Assembly (NCBI GenBank): GCA_903830285.1
Contig: CAIKTE010000202.1
Span: 1 to 32,117 of the forward strand
DNA from: an uncultured Chitinophagaceae bacterium
GTDB taxonomy: Bacteria; Bacteroidota; Bacteroidia; Chitinophagales; Chitinophagaceae
Length of the DNA stretch: 32,117 nt
Reading direction: 5' to 3'
Position numbers and translations under genes: made by a program. This document shows positions 16,983 to 24,738 of this stretch, one piece after another. Numbering within the stretch: the stretch's first letter is position 1; each line of letters begins with the position of its first letter. Under the pieces are notes generated by a model that saw nothing but the letters and a program-made list of their open reading frames with translations, was not told where the DNA came from and made no database searches.

Positions 16983-17480
16983 TTAAAACCAGCCATCTGT
17001 AGACGGTGGTTCTGAAGAAATCGATTTTCTAACTTCAATCGCAGGAATAGCATTATTGGATGCTGTATTTTTTTTAGGTTGCGGTGTTTTCTCCATGCCC
17101 GATATCCTTGGCTTTTCTTCCAATGGTTTATACCGATTCTTGGTCATTGAGCCTTCAATAACAGCTCCTTCTTCAATTTCCAGTGTGGTTGCTATAATAC
17201 CGCCTTTGATCACTGCATTATTACATATAACCGCTTTGGTCTTACATTCTATATTTCCTTCCACACGGCCATATACGATTAAATGTACTGCAGTGATATC
17301 TCCATTGATCACGGCTTCTTCCCCAATCACGAGTTTAGATTCGACATTGATATTACCGGCCACATTTCCATCAATGCGTCCCGGTATTTTAGATTCAATA
17401 TCGCCTTGTATCAAAATGCCCTTTGGTAAGAGAAAACTGTCGTGGGGCTTGTTTCCAATAAGTTGGTTTAACTTAAACAC
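16983..17480 (-). CDS. Bactofilin (polymer-forming cytoskeletal protein), GTG start
   Basis: Bactofilins are right-handed beta-helical proteins that polymerise without nucleotide and scaffold cell-shape or envelope machinery. The 165 residues contain the regular ILIQGDIESKIPGRIDGNVAGNINVESKLVIGEEAVINGDITAVHLIVYGRVEGNIECKTKAVI core (about 22-115), flanked by short disordered tails, the C-terminal one Pro/Ser/Lys-rich. The start is GTG at 17480; an in-frame stop lies just upstream (17493-17495), and no ATG is available. It begins 21 bases after the stop of the actin-like gene on the same strand, so the two are almost certainly co-transcribed. Confidence 0.92.
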   Translation of the reverse strand: MFKLNQLIGNKPHDSFLLPKGILIQGDIESKIPGRIDGNVAGNINVESKLVIGEEAVINGDITAVHLIVYGRVEGNIECKTKAVICNNAVIKGGIIATTLEIEEGAVIEGSMTKNRYKPLEEKPRISGMEKTPQPKKNTASNNAIPAIEVRKSISSEPPSTDGWF

Positions 17481-17501
17481 ATCAAATGATAATTAATGAA
17501 T

Positions 17502-18539
17502 TTATCTTTTTTCATTCTCGAAGGTAGATACAATGGTAGTTGCATTACCTAAGTCAATACCAATTGCGCTTTCAAATTTTTCATCAGAAATTCTGAGTGA
17601 ATTATATAAATAACCAATGCTTGCCAATTTATCAGCATCAGGTGCAATTTCAACCGGCATCACATCTTTAAATTCTTCCTGGAATGCTTCCTGCAGTTCA
17701 GTGTAAAATGCTCCTCCTCCTAATAAATAGATCTTTTCACAATTTTCAAAATCAGAATCTGTAAAATATCTCTTGAATAATGGAGAGATGATCTCTTTAT
17801 AATACTGGTGCAAGATCTCTTTACGTAATTGTTTGAGATCGATATTTTTCCTGTTGATGAAGATGAAGCCTTTTACGAATGCATCATCCAACTGATGTTC
17901 GTTCTTCATTTCCAGATAATATTTTTTATTCAATTCCCTTGTCAGGTTATTGATCGCATAACGTAATCCATGAGAACTGAATACAGTACGCTGTACCAAT
18001 CCATCCGCAGTTGCCATTGCACCTTCAATGGTTCCGAATCCAAGACTGATCGCTATAAAACTCTTTGGTTGCTGAGGGCCTAATACTTTTTTCAAACCAA
18101 TGATACCACCCACGATTTCAGGGATCACGTCAAATCTTTCAATATCAAATAATGCTTTTTTAACCGCACCTCTGTTATGAAAGGTTTGTGTATCATATTC
18201 CACTAAAAAGTTCTTTCTAGCCAAGAAACGTTCGGCAGCTTCTTTATAAACATTATATGTAGAAAAAGGAAAACCAACTGTAACAAACATAGGTTGCTGA
18301 ATGGTTTCTGCAACGGTGATCAATGCCGCTTTAAACAACACTTCATAATCTTCTTCCTGAGGAGAAGCATTCACTACTTTATTCGGATTGATGCCTCCTC
18401 TTTTAGCAAGATTACCTGCCAAATACCAGATGCTTTCATTCTTGATCTTTAACCCGTTTAATAAATCCCTTGAAGAGTTTTCTGTATTGCCAAATGCTGA
18501 TTCAAAAACACTCGGAAAAGTAATAGTTGATACTTTCAT
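17502..18539 (-). CDS. Actin/ParM-like fold protein with circularly permuted motif order
   Basis: The 345-residue protein carries ASKHA-fold motifs, but in rotated order. It opens with TITFPSVFESAFG (5-17) and IWYLAGNLAKRGG (37-49), which in archaeal/ParM-like actins follow the phosphate-1 loop. Next come a phosphate-2-like segment FIAISLGFGTIEGA (161-174), an adenosine-type motif KIYLLGGGAFYTEL and a connect-2-like helix KLASIGYLYNSL. The protein ends with SAIGIDLGNATTIVSTFENEKR, whose GIDLGNATT (327-335) is a phosphate-1 loop that normally lies at the N-terminus. Joining the end to the beginning restores standard order. An in-frame TAA ten bases before the ATG rules out a missed N-terminus. 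S165 replaces the usual Asp of phosphate 2. The gene precedes the bactofilin gene by 21 bases. Polymer formation and nucleotide binding are inferences. Confidence 0.75.
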   Translation of the reverse strand: MKVSTITFPSVFESAFGNTENSSRDLLNGLKIKNESIWYLAGNLAKRGGINPNKVVNASPQEEDYEVLFKAALITVAETIQQPMFVTVGFPFSTYNVYKEAAERFLARKNFLVEYDTQTFHNRGAVKKALFDIERFDVIPEIVGGIIGLKKVLGPQQPKSFIAISLGFGTIEGAMATADGLVQRTVFSSHGLRYAINNLTRELNKKYYLEMKNEHQLDDAFVKGFIFINRKNIDLKQLRKEILHQYYKEIISPLFKRYFTDSDFENCEKIYLLGGGAFYTELQEAFQEEFKDVMPVEIAPDADKLASIGYLYNSLRISDEKFESAIGIDLGNATTIVSTFENEKR

Positions 18540-18621
18540 TGCTAATTAGATTGGATATGGCGAAAATAATTAAATTTTCGTCAAAATAATATTTTGATTG
18601 ATTTTTAATGCTTTAACAATA

Positions 18622-19824
18622 TTACGTTCCCAAATCGAGTACAGCAAGACTTTCAGCTATTATTCGGCAAATATCAGCTAATTCATTTTCTTTCGTAATC
18701 AAAGGAGGGGCAATCCGCATGCAATTAGGGGCAAATAAAAACCAATCTGTGATCAATCCTTTGGCGATACATTGCCGAATTACGGCATGATTGGTTTCAA
18801 ATGAATCAAATTCGATCGCCATCCATAATCCTGCCGACCGTATCGCTTTTATTGTAGAGTGATGGATCTGCTGCAATAAGAACTGCTCTTTCGCTTTTAC
18901 AGATGCAATACAATTTTCTTCCAATAGAACCTCCAAAGCCGCTTTACCTGCCGCACAGGAAACCGGATGCCCGCCAAATGTGGTGATGTGGCCAAGCACA
19001 GGATCATGGGTTAAACAGTCCATTAATTTTTTATCGGCAACAAAGGCGCCGAGCGGCATTCCGCCACCTAATGCTTTACCTAATAATAAAATATCGGGAA
19101 CAATATCAAACTGCTCAAATGCCCATAAACTACCCGTTCTGCCAAAACCTGCCTGAATTTCATCCAATATCAACAGAACACAATTATCATCACATTTTTT
19201 TCTGATGGCTTGTAACCATTCTTTTGAGGGCTTATTAATTCCGGCCTCTGCCTGCACAGTTTCAGCAATTACACAACAGGTATTTTTATCAATAAATTCA
19301 ATGGCTTCATTGCTACCATAATCGAAATGATGCACATCGGGCAATAGGGGACGAAAAGCATTTCGCCAATACTCATCTCCCATCACACTTAATGCGCCTT
19401 GTGTACTGCCATGATAAGATCTGTTGAATGAAATGATCTTTGTTCGATTTGTAACTCTCTTTGCAAGTTTCATCGCTCCTTCTGTTGCTTCAGTTCCACT
19501 GTTTGTGAAATAAACAGAATTGAGAGAAGAGGGAAGGTGATCTGTCAATAGTTTGGCATAAATCACTTGCGGTTGCTCAATAAATTCTCCATAAACGATC
19601 AAATGCATATACTGTGCGGCTTGCATTTGAACTGCTTCAACAACTTTAGGGTGACTATGCCCGATATTAGCAACACTAAACCCTGAAATAGCATCAATGT
19701 ATTTTTTACCGTTTACATCATACAAATAAATACCATCAGCCTTCACCATTTCGATTCCAATTGGTGCCGGCGATGTTTGTGCAACATGGCTCAAAAAAAG
19801 TTGTCTGTTAGAAATTCCACTCAT
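18622..19824 (-). CDS. Class III PLP-dependent aminotransferase
   Basis: The 400-residue protein is a fold-type I, class III aminotransferase (ornithine/acetylornithine/4-aminobutyrate group). Signatures include KYIDAISGFSVANIGHSHPKV at the N-terminus and YFTNSGTEATEGAMKLAKR for phosphate binding. SYHGSTQGALSVMG, VIAETVQAEAGI and LLILDEIQAGFGRTGSLWAFEQF (the Asp that pairs with the PLP ring nitrogen) follow, and LLLGKALGGGMPLGAFVA contains the Schiff-base Lys. The substrate cannot be assigned: no arginine or lysine pathway gene is adjacent. It lies 82 bases upstream of the actin-like gene on the same strand, a gap large enough for a separate promoter. It is divergent from the gamma-carbonic-anhydrase gene. 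Confidence 0.93.
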   Translation of the reverse strand: MSGISNRQLFLSHVAQTSPAPIGIEMVKADGIYLYDVNGKKYIDAISGFSVANIGHSHPKVVEAVQMQAAQYMHLIVYGEFIEQPQVIYAKLLTDHLPSSLNSVYFTNSGTEATEGAMKLAKRVTNRTKIISFNRSYHGSTQGALSVMGDEYWRNAFRPLLPDVHHFDYGSNEAIEFIDKNTCCVIAETVQAEAGINKPSKEWLQAIRKKCDDNCVLLILDEIQAGFGRTGSLWAFEQFDIVPDILLLGKALGGGMPLGAFVADKKLMDCLTHDPVLGHITTFGGHPVSCAAGKAALEVLLEENCIASVKAKEQFLLQQIHHSTIKAIRSAGLWMAIEFDSFETNHAVIRQCIAKGLITDWFLFAPNCMRIAPPLITKENELADICRIIAESLAVLDLGT

Positions 19825-19847
19825 TTATTTCTATTGCTCGATTTAAT

Positions 19848-19873
19848 GTTCGAAATTCGAAATTCGAACTTCG
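19848..19873. repeat. TTCGAAA heptanucleotide micro-repeat in a divergent promoter region
   Basis: Consecutive seven-base units TTCGAAA, TTCGAAA and TTCGAAC, then TTCGTCT, begin at 19849. Preceded by G, they form a near-palindrome from GTTCGAA to TTCGAAC (19848-19869). The cluster fills most of the 56-bp gap between the aminotransferase and gamma-carbonic-anhydrase starts. It may be an operator or simply one of the window's seven-base micro-repeats. Confidence 0.6.
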
Positions 19874-19880
19874 TCTTTTT

Positions 19881-20411
19881 ATGGCAACTATACTTACAGT
19901 TCTTGGTAAACATCCTCAGTTTGGTGAAAAATGTTTTGTAGCTCCCAATGCAACCATTGTAGGTGATGTAGTGATGGGCGAACATTGCAGTATCTGGTTC
20001 AATGCAGTTATCAGAGGCGATGTGAACTATATAAAAATCGGCAATAAAGTGAATGTACAGGACGGGGCTGTGATTCATTGCACTTTTGAAAAGAATCCTA
20101 CCAATATTGGCAACAATGTATCTATCGGACATAATGCTTTGGTACACGGATGTACCATTCATGATAATGTTTTGATCGGTATGGGTTCTATTGTGATGGA
20201 TCGGTGCGAGGTATTCAGCAACTCGATAGTGGCAGCCGGCTCTGTTGTGTTGGAAGGCACCATCATTGAATCCGGAAGTATTTATGCGGGTATCCCTGCA
20301 AAAAAGGTTAAAGAAATGCCACTAGATACTGTACACGGAGAAATTGACCGTATCGCTAATAATTATCTTAAATATTCTACCTGGTTTGAAGAACATAATG
20401 ATGCACCATAA
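19881..20411 (+). CDS. Gamma-carbonic anhydrase family protein (left-handed beta-helix)
   Basis: The 176 residues form hexapeptide repeats of the left-handed beta-helix (ATIVGDVVMGEHCSIWFNAVIRGDVNYIKIG, then NIGNNVSIGHNALVHGCTIHDNVLIGMGSIVMD), followed by a C-terminal helix. H66 (AVIHCTF), H84 (SIGHNA) and H89 (LVHGC) reproduce the three zinc/iron ligands of gamma-carbonic anhydrases, including the five-residue spacing of the second pair. Family members (YrdA/PaaY/CaiE-like) include real carbonic anhydrases and proteins with no proven activity, so CO2 hydration is likely but not certain. A small lipoprotein gene follows 37 bases downstream. Confidence 0.92.
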   Translation: MATILTVLGKHPQFGEKCFVAPNATIVGDVVMGEHCSIWFNAVIRGDVNYIKIGNKVNVQDGAVIHCTFEKNPTNIGNNVSIGHNALVHGCTIHDNVLIGMGSIVMDRCEVFSNSIVAAGSVVLEGTIIESGSIYAGIPAKKVKEMPLDTVHGEIDRIANNYLKYSTWFEEHNDAP

Positions 20412-20448
20412 AATAAGATTATATTGTAATCTTACTTAAATCATATAC

Positions 20449-20697
20449 ATGAAAAAAACGGGTACCGTTATAATAGCTTCTTTGGTCTTTAGTTCCTGTG
20501 GTATATTCAAGAAGACCAGTCAAAACGGCTGCCCTCCATCCGCTAAAAATTTGGGTGCAGAAAAAATATTGATGTATCAACAGGATGGATATACACCAAA
20601 GACAGCCAAAGAGAAAAAAGAGTATGAATTGGCAAAAAAAGAATTGAAAAGTAATAATAAACCTATCGTAAAAGAGGCTGTAAATACCAAAGACTAA
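20449..20697 (+). CDS. Short lipoprotein of unknown function
   Basis: MKKTGTVIIASLVFSSCGIFKK is a lipoprotein signal with lipobox FSSC. The mature part (about 65 residues) starts with GCPPSAKNLGAEKIL and ends in a charged helix (AKEKKEYELAKKELKSNNKP). I recognise no domain. The translation is gene-like rather than a shadow because of the clean lipobox. Its TAA stop (20695-20697) overlaps the TAG of the convergent rsgA within the four bases CTAA. Confidence 0.75.
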   Translation: MKKTGTVIIASLVFSSCGIFKKTSQNGCPPSAKNLGAEKILMYQQDGYTPKTAKEKKEYELAKKELKSNNKPIVKEAVNTKD

Positions 20698-21623
20698 CTC
20701 CAACTATTTTCTTCCATTGTTTCCATAATAGTAAGATAACTGATATAACGTTCTTCCGAAATAGTTCCTGCATTTACCGCTGCTTTCACGGCACAACCGG
20801 GTTCATTATAATGTTTGCAATTATTGAATTGACAATCATTTACCAACTTTCTCATCTCAGGAAAATAACCACTTAGCTCCTCTTTCTTCAGATCAACCAA
20901 ACCCAGTTCTCTGATACCGGGCGTATCAATGATCTTACCTCCAAAGGGAAGATCGAACATTTCAGCAAATGTGGTGCTGTGCATTCCTTTGCCGCTCCAA
21001 CCACTTACTTCAAGGATCTTTAAATCCAATTCCGGAAAAATATTATTGATCAAAGTTGATTTTCCCACACCGCTATGCCCGCTCAGTAATGTCGTTTTGT
21101 CTTTCAATAACTCTTTTACTTCTTCCATGCCCTGATGCTGTATAACACTTGCCAGTACTACTTTGTAACCGACTGCTTCATAAATAGATTTGAGCAATTC
21201 AAACTTTTCATTTTCTTTCTTTTTATAAATATCTGCTTTATTAAAAACGATGATAGCTGGCACATGATACATCTCACAAGCCACTAAAAAACGATCAATG
21301 AATCCTTGAGATGTTTTAGGATCTTTCAATGTGGCAAATAAAATACTCTGGTCTAAATTGGATGCAACAATATGATGATGGTGTTTATTATGCGGACTAA
21401 CTCTTGCCACATAATTTCTTCTATCTAATATTTCTGAAATGGTAGCAGTATTCTCCAACTCATTCTCCAGTTCCATTTCCACTTCATCACCAACAGCAAT
21501 AGGGTTCGTAGAAGTAATGCCATCGATCTTCAGCACACCTTTAATACGGGCATTGAAAAGCCTGCCATCATTGGCTTTCACTACATACCAACTGCCGGTA
21601 GATTTATATACAAGTCCATTCAT
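20694..21623 (-). CDS. rsgA: Ribosome small-subunit-dependent GTPase RsgA
   Basis: RsgA checks late 30S-subunit maturation. The 309 residues show an N-terminal OB-fold (about 1-70) and then a circularly permuted GTPase domain: G4 (VFNKAD) precedes G1 (GHSGVGKST), followed by a switch region (GKGMHSTTFAEMF) and G3 (DTPGIRELGL). The C-terminal zinc module C-x4-C-x-H-x5-C is visible in DCQFNNCKHYNEPGCAV. The permuted order is normal for this family. The gene lies downstream of batA on the same strand, but a 234-bp repeat-bearing gap separates them, so they are probably transcribed independently. Confidence 0.96.
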   Translation of the reverse strand: MNGLVYKSTGSWYVVKANDGRLFNARIKGVLKIDGITSTNPIAVGDEVEMELENELENTATISEILDRRNYVARVSPHNKHHHHIVASNLDQSILFATLKDPKTSQGFIDRFLVACEMYHVPAIIVFNKADIYKKKENEKFELLKSIYEAVGYKVVLASVIQHQGMEEVKELLKDKTTLLSGHSGVGKSTLINNIFPELDLKILEVSGWSGKGMHSTTFAEMFDLPFGGKIIDTPGIRELGLVDLKKEELSGYFPEMRKLVNDCQFNNCKHYNEPGCAVKAAVNAGTISEERYISYLTIMETMEENSWS

Positions 21624-21723
21624 TGCCTTACGAAGATAAGAGGATTGTTGTTAAAAGCTCAAGTACAAATGGCCTCTTCGGTGTCTCAATTTTTTCTGCT
21701 AAAGAATTGATCATGTGTCCTTT

Positions 21724-21793
21724 GAGTGCTATGAGCAACGAGTCATGAGCTTAGAGCAAAGACTCACATCTCTAAGCTAATACATCATAACTT
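21724..21793. repeat. Heptanucleotide micro-repeat cluster with a 9-bp inverted repeat
   Basis: In blocks of seven from 21724 the sequence reads GAGTGCT, ATGAGCA, ACGAGTC, ATGAGCT, TAGAGCA, AAGACTC and so on, a degenerate GAGnnnn repeat. Within it AGCTTAGAG (21748-21756) and CTCTAAGCT (21770-21778) are perfect reverse complements, 13 bases apart. The cluster overlaps copy B of the dispersed intergenic repeat. Confidence 0.5.
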
Positions 21794-21824
21794 TCTTAAG
21801 TACAAGAGTGCAGCGCAACAATCA
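21761..21824 (+). repeat. Dispersed intergenic repeat, copy B
   Basis: GACTCACATCTCTAAG and, 39 bases from its start, GTACAAGAGTGC then CGCAACAAT match copy A (10498-10566), with a few substitutions and a 3-base shorter spacer. It sits between the stop of batA and the start of rsgA. Confidence 0.6.
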
Positions 21825-21857
21825 TTCACTTTGAAATTCAAAAGTCACTACAAAAAA

Positions 21858-22865
21858 TTAAGGGAATTTTTTAAACAAAGTAAATCGAAGCATCATTTCA
21901 ACAACAATGCAAATCAATCCTGCCAATAAAAAAGGGAAGAACTCTTCGGTGTAACGGTTATAAGTAGATATTTCAACTTTGTTTTTTTCCAACAGATTAA
22001 TACTGTCGTATATTTTTTTCAAAGCAGCATTATCCGTTGCGTGAAAATATTGTCCACCTGTTTCTGTAGCGAGTTCTTTCAGCAATTCTTCATTGAATTC
22101 CATTTTCCTTTTTTGCGTAGTAGTACCAAACTGAGACTGCATTTGCACATCCATTTCTTTTTCACTTCCTACACCAATGGTGTACACTTTTATGCCGTAG
22201 AGCTTAGCCATTTCTTTGGCCTTATCAGGCGGGATAAAGCCACCAAAATCAACACCATCTGTTAGTAATATGATCACTTTACTTTTTGAGGTACTGCTCT
22301 TTAATCTGTCAACACTTGTTGCCAAACCTGAGCCGATAGCGGTGCCATCTTCTGGCAAATATCCATTCTCAATATTATTGATCTGAGCGAGTACAGTGTT
22401 ATGATCCGTTGTTATCGGACACAATGTAAAACTCTGACTACTGAAAATAACTATACCGATCCTGTCACCGGGACGATTGCGCACAAACTCTGCTGCAACA
22501 GCTTTTGAGGCTTCCAGCCGATTGGGAGAAAAGTCCTGCTCCGTCATACTACCACTAATATCGAAACACAATACAATATCAATTCCCTCACCATCAGTTT
22601 GTTGTTCAGTAAACTTTTGTTGTGGTCTTGCTAAAGCTATGATCAATAAGGAAACCCCAATGCATCGCAATGCAAAAGGCAGATGACGCAAGTTTGTTTT
22701 CCAATTAGTGATATGCTGTAAAAAATAAGTGGTGGTGATTTTAAAAGAGGCTGTTTGTTGCTGCAAACTCTTCACATACCAATAGATCATGTATGGCACC
22801 AGCAATAGTAGTGGTAATAACCAGGGATAAGCAAAACTTGTATGTTGTAACCAGTTACTCAGCAT
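21858..22865 (-). CDS. batA: BatA-like von Willebrand factor A membrane protein
   Basis: This 335-residue protein has two N-terminal membrane helices (FAYPWLLPLLLLVPYMIYWYV and LRCIGVSLLIIALARPQ), a VWA domain (about 92-290) and a C-terminal membrane helix (FFPFLLAGLICIVVEMMLRF). This is the BatA layout. The MIDAS metal site is intact: DISGSM (DxSxS), then DGTAIGSG (the Thr) and LLTDGVDFGG (the Asp). BatA proteins belong to the Bat operon, linked to stress or aerotolerance in Bacteroides and Leptospira, and are thought to work with the MoxR ATPase. Its ATG overlaps the preceding stop as TGATG, indicating translational coupling. No BatB follows. Confidence 0.88.
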   Translation of the reverse strand: MLSNWLQHTSFAYPWLLPLLLLVPYMIYWYVKSLQQQTASFKITTTYFLQHITNWKTNLRHLPFALRCIGVSLLIIALARPQQKFTEQQTDGEGIDIVLCFDISGSMTEQDFSPNRLEASKAVAAEFVRNRPGDRIGIVIFSSQSFTLCPITTDHNTVLAQINNIENGYLPEDGTAIGSGLATSVDRLKSSTSKSKVIILLTDGVDFGGFIPPDKAKEMAKLYGIKVYTIGVGSEKEMDVQMQSQFGTTTQKRKMEFNEELLKELATETGGQYFHATDNAALKKIYDSINLLEKNKVEISTYNRYTEEFFPFLLAGLICIVVEMMLRFTLFKKFP

Positions 22866-23875
22866 CAGTCTTTTTTGGAAAATTGAAAATGATAAATAGT
22901 TTGAACAAATGTTTTGGCATCAAAGACGGCATCTGTACATTCATTATTTGGCGGAATGAATTTTGCGAACTTTACTGCGTCTGCCAATCGCAATATTTGA
23001 AAATATCTGATCTGCGCCGGCTCATTGCCTACTTTATTTTTCAGCATCAGCATGTATTCATCTGTTGTTTTATTGGCAGAATAAATATTCAATTGCTCAT
23101 CTGAAAAATTTTTGCAAATAGTAATGAGTTCCGTAAAAAATAATTTGTGCTGCTGTTTTTCTATCAACCCCTTCGTTTCCAAATCATCTAATTGCTGTAA
23201 TACTTCTTTGATGCCGAATATTTTCGAAACTTGTTTAGGCTTTAATTTTCGTCTTCTAAAATATCTTATTACTAAAAACATAATGATTCCCAAAACAATC
23301 ACTGATGCTGCAATTGAGCCGAGGAATAACCAATCCGTTTCCGGTTTTACTTCAATGATCTCTTTAAAATCGTGATACTCTTTTAAATTAGAAACATCAA
23401 CCGGCAATACTGAAATGGAGATGGGTAACGCATTGATGCTTATTTTTTCTGCAAAAGAAACAGTGATGGCAGGTATCTGCCAGACTCCTGAATCGAATGA
23501 AGTAAGTATTATTTTTTGTGAATAATTCGTTGTTCCCTCTGCTGAGATAGTATCAATCGGGAATCTTTTAACGATCTCCATATGATTAAAGGAGTCAGGC
23601 AGATCAAACCAATGAGAGACATCTGCATTGGATTTATCAATGTCAGTCACCAATACTTTTAATTCGATCTGCTCACCAATTAATATTTTATCCCTGTCAA
23701 CAGTAGCGGATATTTTTTGTGAAAATAAATTCAAAGAAGAAAAAAAACTAAAAACTAAAAAACTAAAAACTAAGATCCGACTTCGAAAAAAAGATGAAAG
23801 ATGACGGATGACAAAAACTCCATCAGACCTTGACTTCTGACTCCTGACTCTTGGCTTTTGACTCATATTCCTCAT
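22865..23875 (-). CDS. Bat-operon single-pass membrane protein (BatD/DUF4381-like)
   Basis: The start at 23875 overlaps the DUF58 stop as ATGA, which fixes it. The N-terminus is long and odd: a basic stretch (MRNMSQKPRVRSQKSRS), then the hydrophobic ILVFSFLVFSFFSSL and a mature start near FSQKISATVDRDKILIGEQIEL. Residues about 55-180 form a BatD-like extracytoplasmic beta-sandwich, a single membrane helix (WLFLGSIAASVIVLGIIMFLVIRYF) follows near 190-213, and the rest is a cytoplasmic helical domain. The slot between DUF58 and BatA usually holds such a protein. The first 45 or so codons are built from heptanucleotide micro-repeats. The function is presumably to assist the MoxR/VWA complex; the family name is tentative. 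Confidence 0.78.
   Translation of the reverse strand: MRNMSQKPRVRSQKSRSDGVFVIRHLSSFFRSRILVFSFLVFSFFSSLNLFSQKISATVDRDKILIGEQIELKVLVTDIDKSNADVSHWFDLPDSFNHMEIVKRFPIDTISAEGTTNYSQKIILTSFDSGVWQIPAITVSFAEKISINALPISISVLPVDVSNLKEYHDFKEIIEVKPETDWLFLGSIAASVIVLGIIMFLVIRYFRRRKLKPKQVSKIFGIKEVLQQLDDLETKGLIEKQQHKLFFTELITICKNFSDEQLNIYSANKTTDEYMLMLKNKVGNEPAQIRYFQILRLADAVKFAKFIPPNNECTDAVFDAKTFVQTIYHFQFSKKD
23737..23866. repeat. Three adjacent micro-repeat blocks inside the Bat protein's 5' coding region
   Basis: On the plus strand these are ACTAAAAACTAAAAA-type repeats (about 23745-23773), a degenerate GATGAAA/GATGACG block (about 23791-23812) and a TGACTTC/TGACTCC/TGACTCT/TGGCTTT/TGACTCA block (about 23830-23864). 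Each has a period near seven bases. Such strings usually occur between genes, yet here all lie between the start codon and the mature domain of a coupled operon gene. Confidence 0.65.
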
Positions 23876-24738
23876 GCTCTTTTAATAAAAAATTGTTGCA
23901 GTGTTTTTACGTAATCATCACCCGTGGCTATTTGCAGCAGATCGGCTCCGGCAGTTCTGAAAACATTTTTAGCATCATTCTGAATTTTTACAAATTGCAT
24001 CTGGTAATTGTATTTTGTAATTGCATCACTTGTGTCTAACCAAATATTCTTTCCTGTTTCAGGATCCTGTACCTGAACTAATCCGATATCAGGAAGTGTA
24101 TGGTCATTTTTATCAAACACTTGTATACCGATCACATCGTGCTTTTTTGCTGCTATGCGCAAAGCTTCATGATAACCCTCATCTGCAAAATCACTCAATA
24201 CAAAAACAATGCTCTTGTGTCTTGTGATATTATTTAAGAACTGTAAAGCCTTTACAATATTGGTTTGCTTGGCTTTTGCTTCAAATGTCAATAATTCACG
24301 AACCATATATAATACATGCTCACGTCCTTTTGAAGAAGGAATATATTTTTCAACCGTATCAGTAAAGAATATCAAACCTGTTTTATCATTATTGCTTAAT
24401 GCACTGAATGAAAGAACAGCACATATTTCTGTAATAAGATCTTTCTTGCTTTGCGATTGTGTACCGAATAAATTACTGGCGCTTGCATCCACTAATAAAA
24501 AAACACTCAACTCTCTTTCTTCCTCGAACACTTTACTGTAAGTGCCGTTCATGCGTGCACTTACATTCCAGTCAATAAACCGAATATCATCACCTGCACT
24601 GTATTCTTTTACTTCTTTAAAAGCCATCCCCTGCCCTTTGAACGCGGTATGATATTCACCGGTGAACAAATGGTTGGTCAGCCTCTTACTTTTTATCTGA
24701 AGCTCACGTACTTTTTTTATTATTTCTGCTGCAGTCAT
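23872..24738 (-). CDS. DUF58 domain protein of the MoxR/Bat operon
   Basis: The 288-residue protein carries the DUF58 signature YSAGDDIRFIDWNVSARMNGTYSKVFEEERE, followed by a VWA-like half with the metal-site-like DASASN (the D-x-S-x-S pattern) and IVFVLSDFADEGY. DUF58 proteins are nearly always encoded directly after a MoxR ATPase and are predicted to act with it in assembly or metal insertion of partner proteins. Its ATG overlaps the MoxR stop as TAATG, and its stop overlaps the next start as ATGA, so it is translationally coupled on both sides. Confidence 0.92.
   Translation of the reverse strand: MTAAEIIKKVRELQIKSKRLTNHLFTGEYHTAFKGQGMAFKEVKEYSAGDDIRFIDWNVSARMNGTYSKVFEEERELSVFLLVDASASNLFGTQSQSKKDLITEICAVLSFSALSNNDKTGLIFFTDTVEKYIPSSKGREHVLYMVRELLTFEAKAKQTNIVKALQFLNNITRHKSIVFVLSDFADEGYHEALRIAAKKHDVIGIQVFDKNDHTLPDIGLVQVQDPETGKNIWLDTSDAITKYNYQMQFVKIQNDAKNVFRTAGADLLQIATGDDYVKTLQQFFIKRA

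Noticed and set aside
20694-21623. Permuted GTPase order as a novelty
   Set aside because: G4-G1-G3 order is the normal state of the RsgA family.
21748-21778. Inverted repeat as a terminator for batA or rsgA
   Set aside because: The 9-bp stem has a 13-base loop and no T run follows on either strand.
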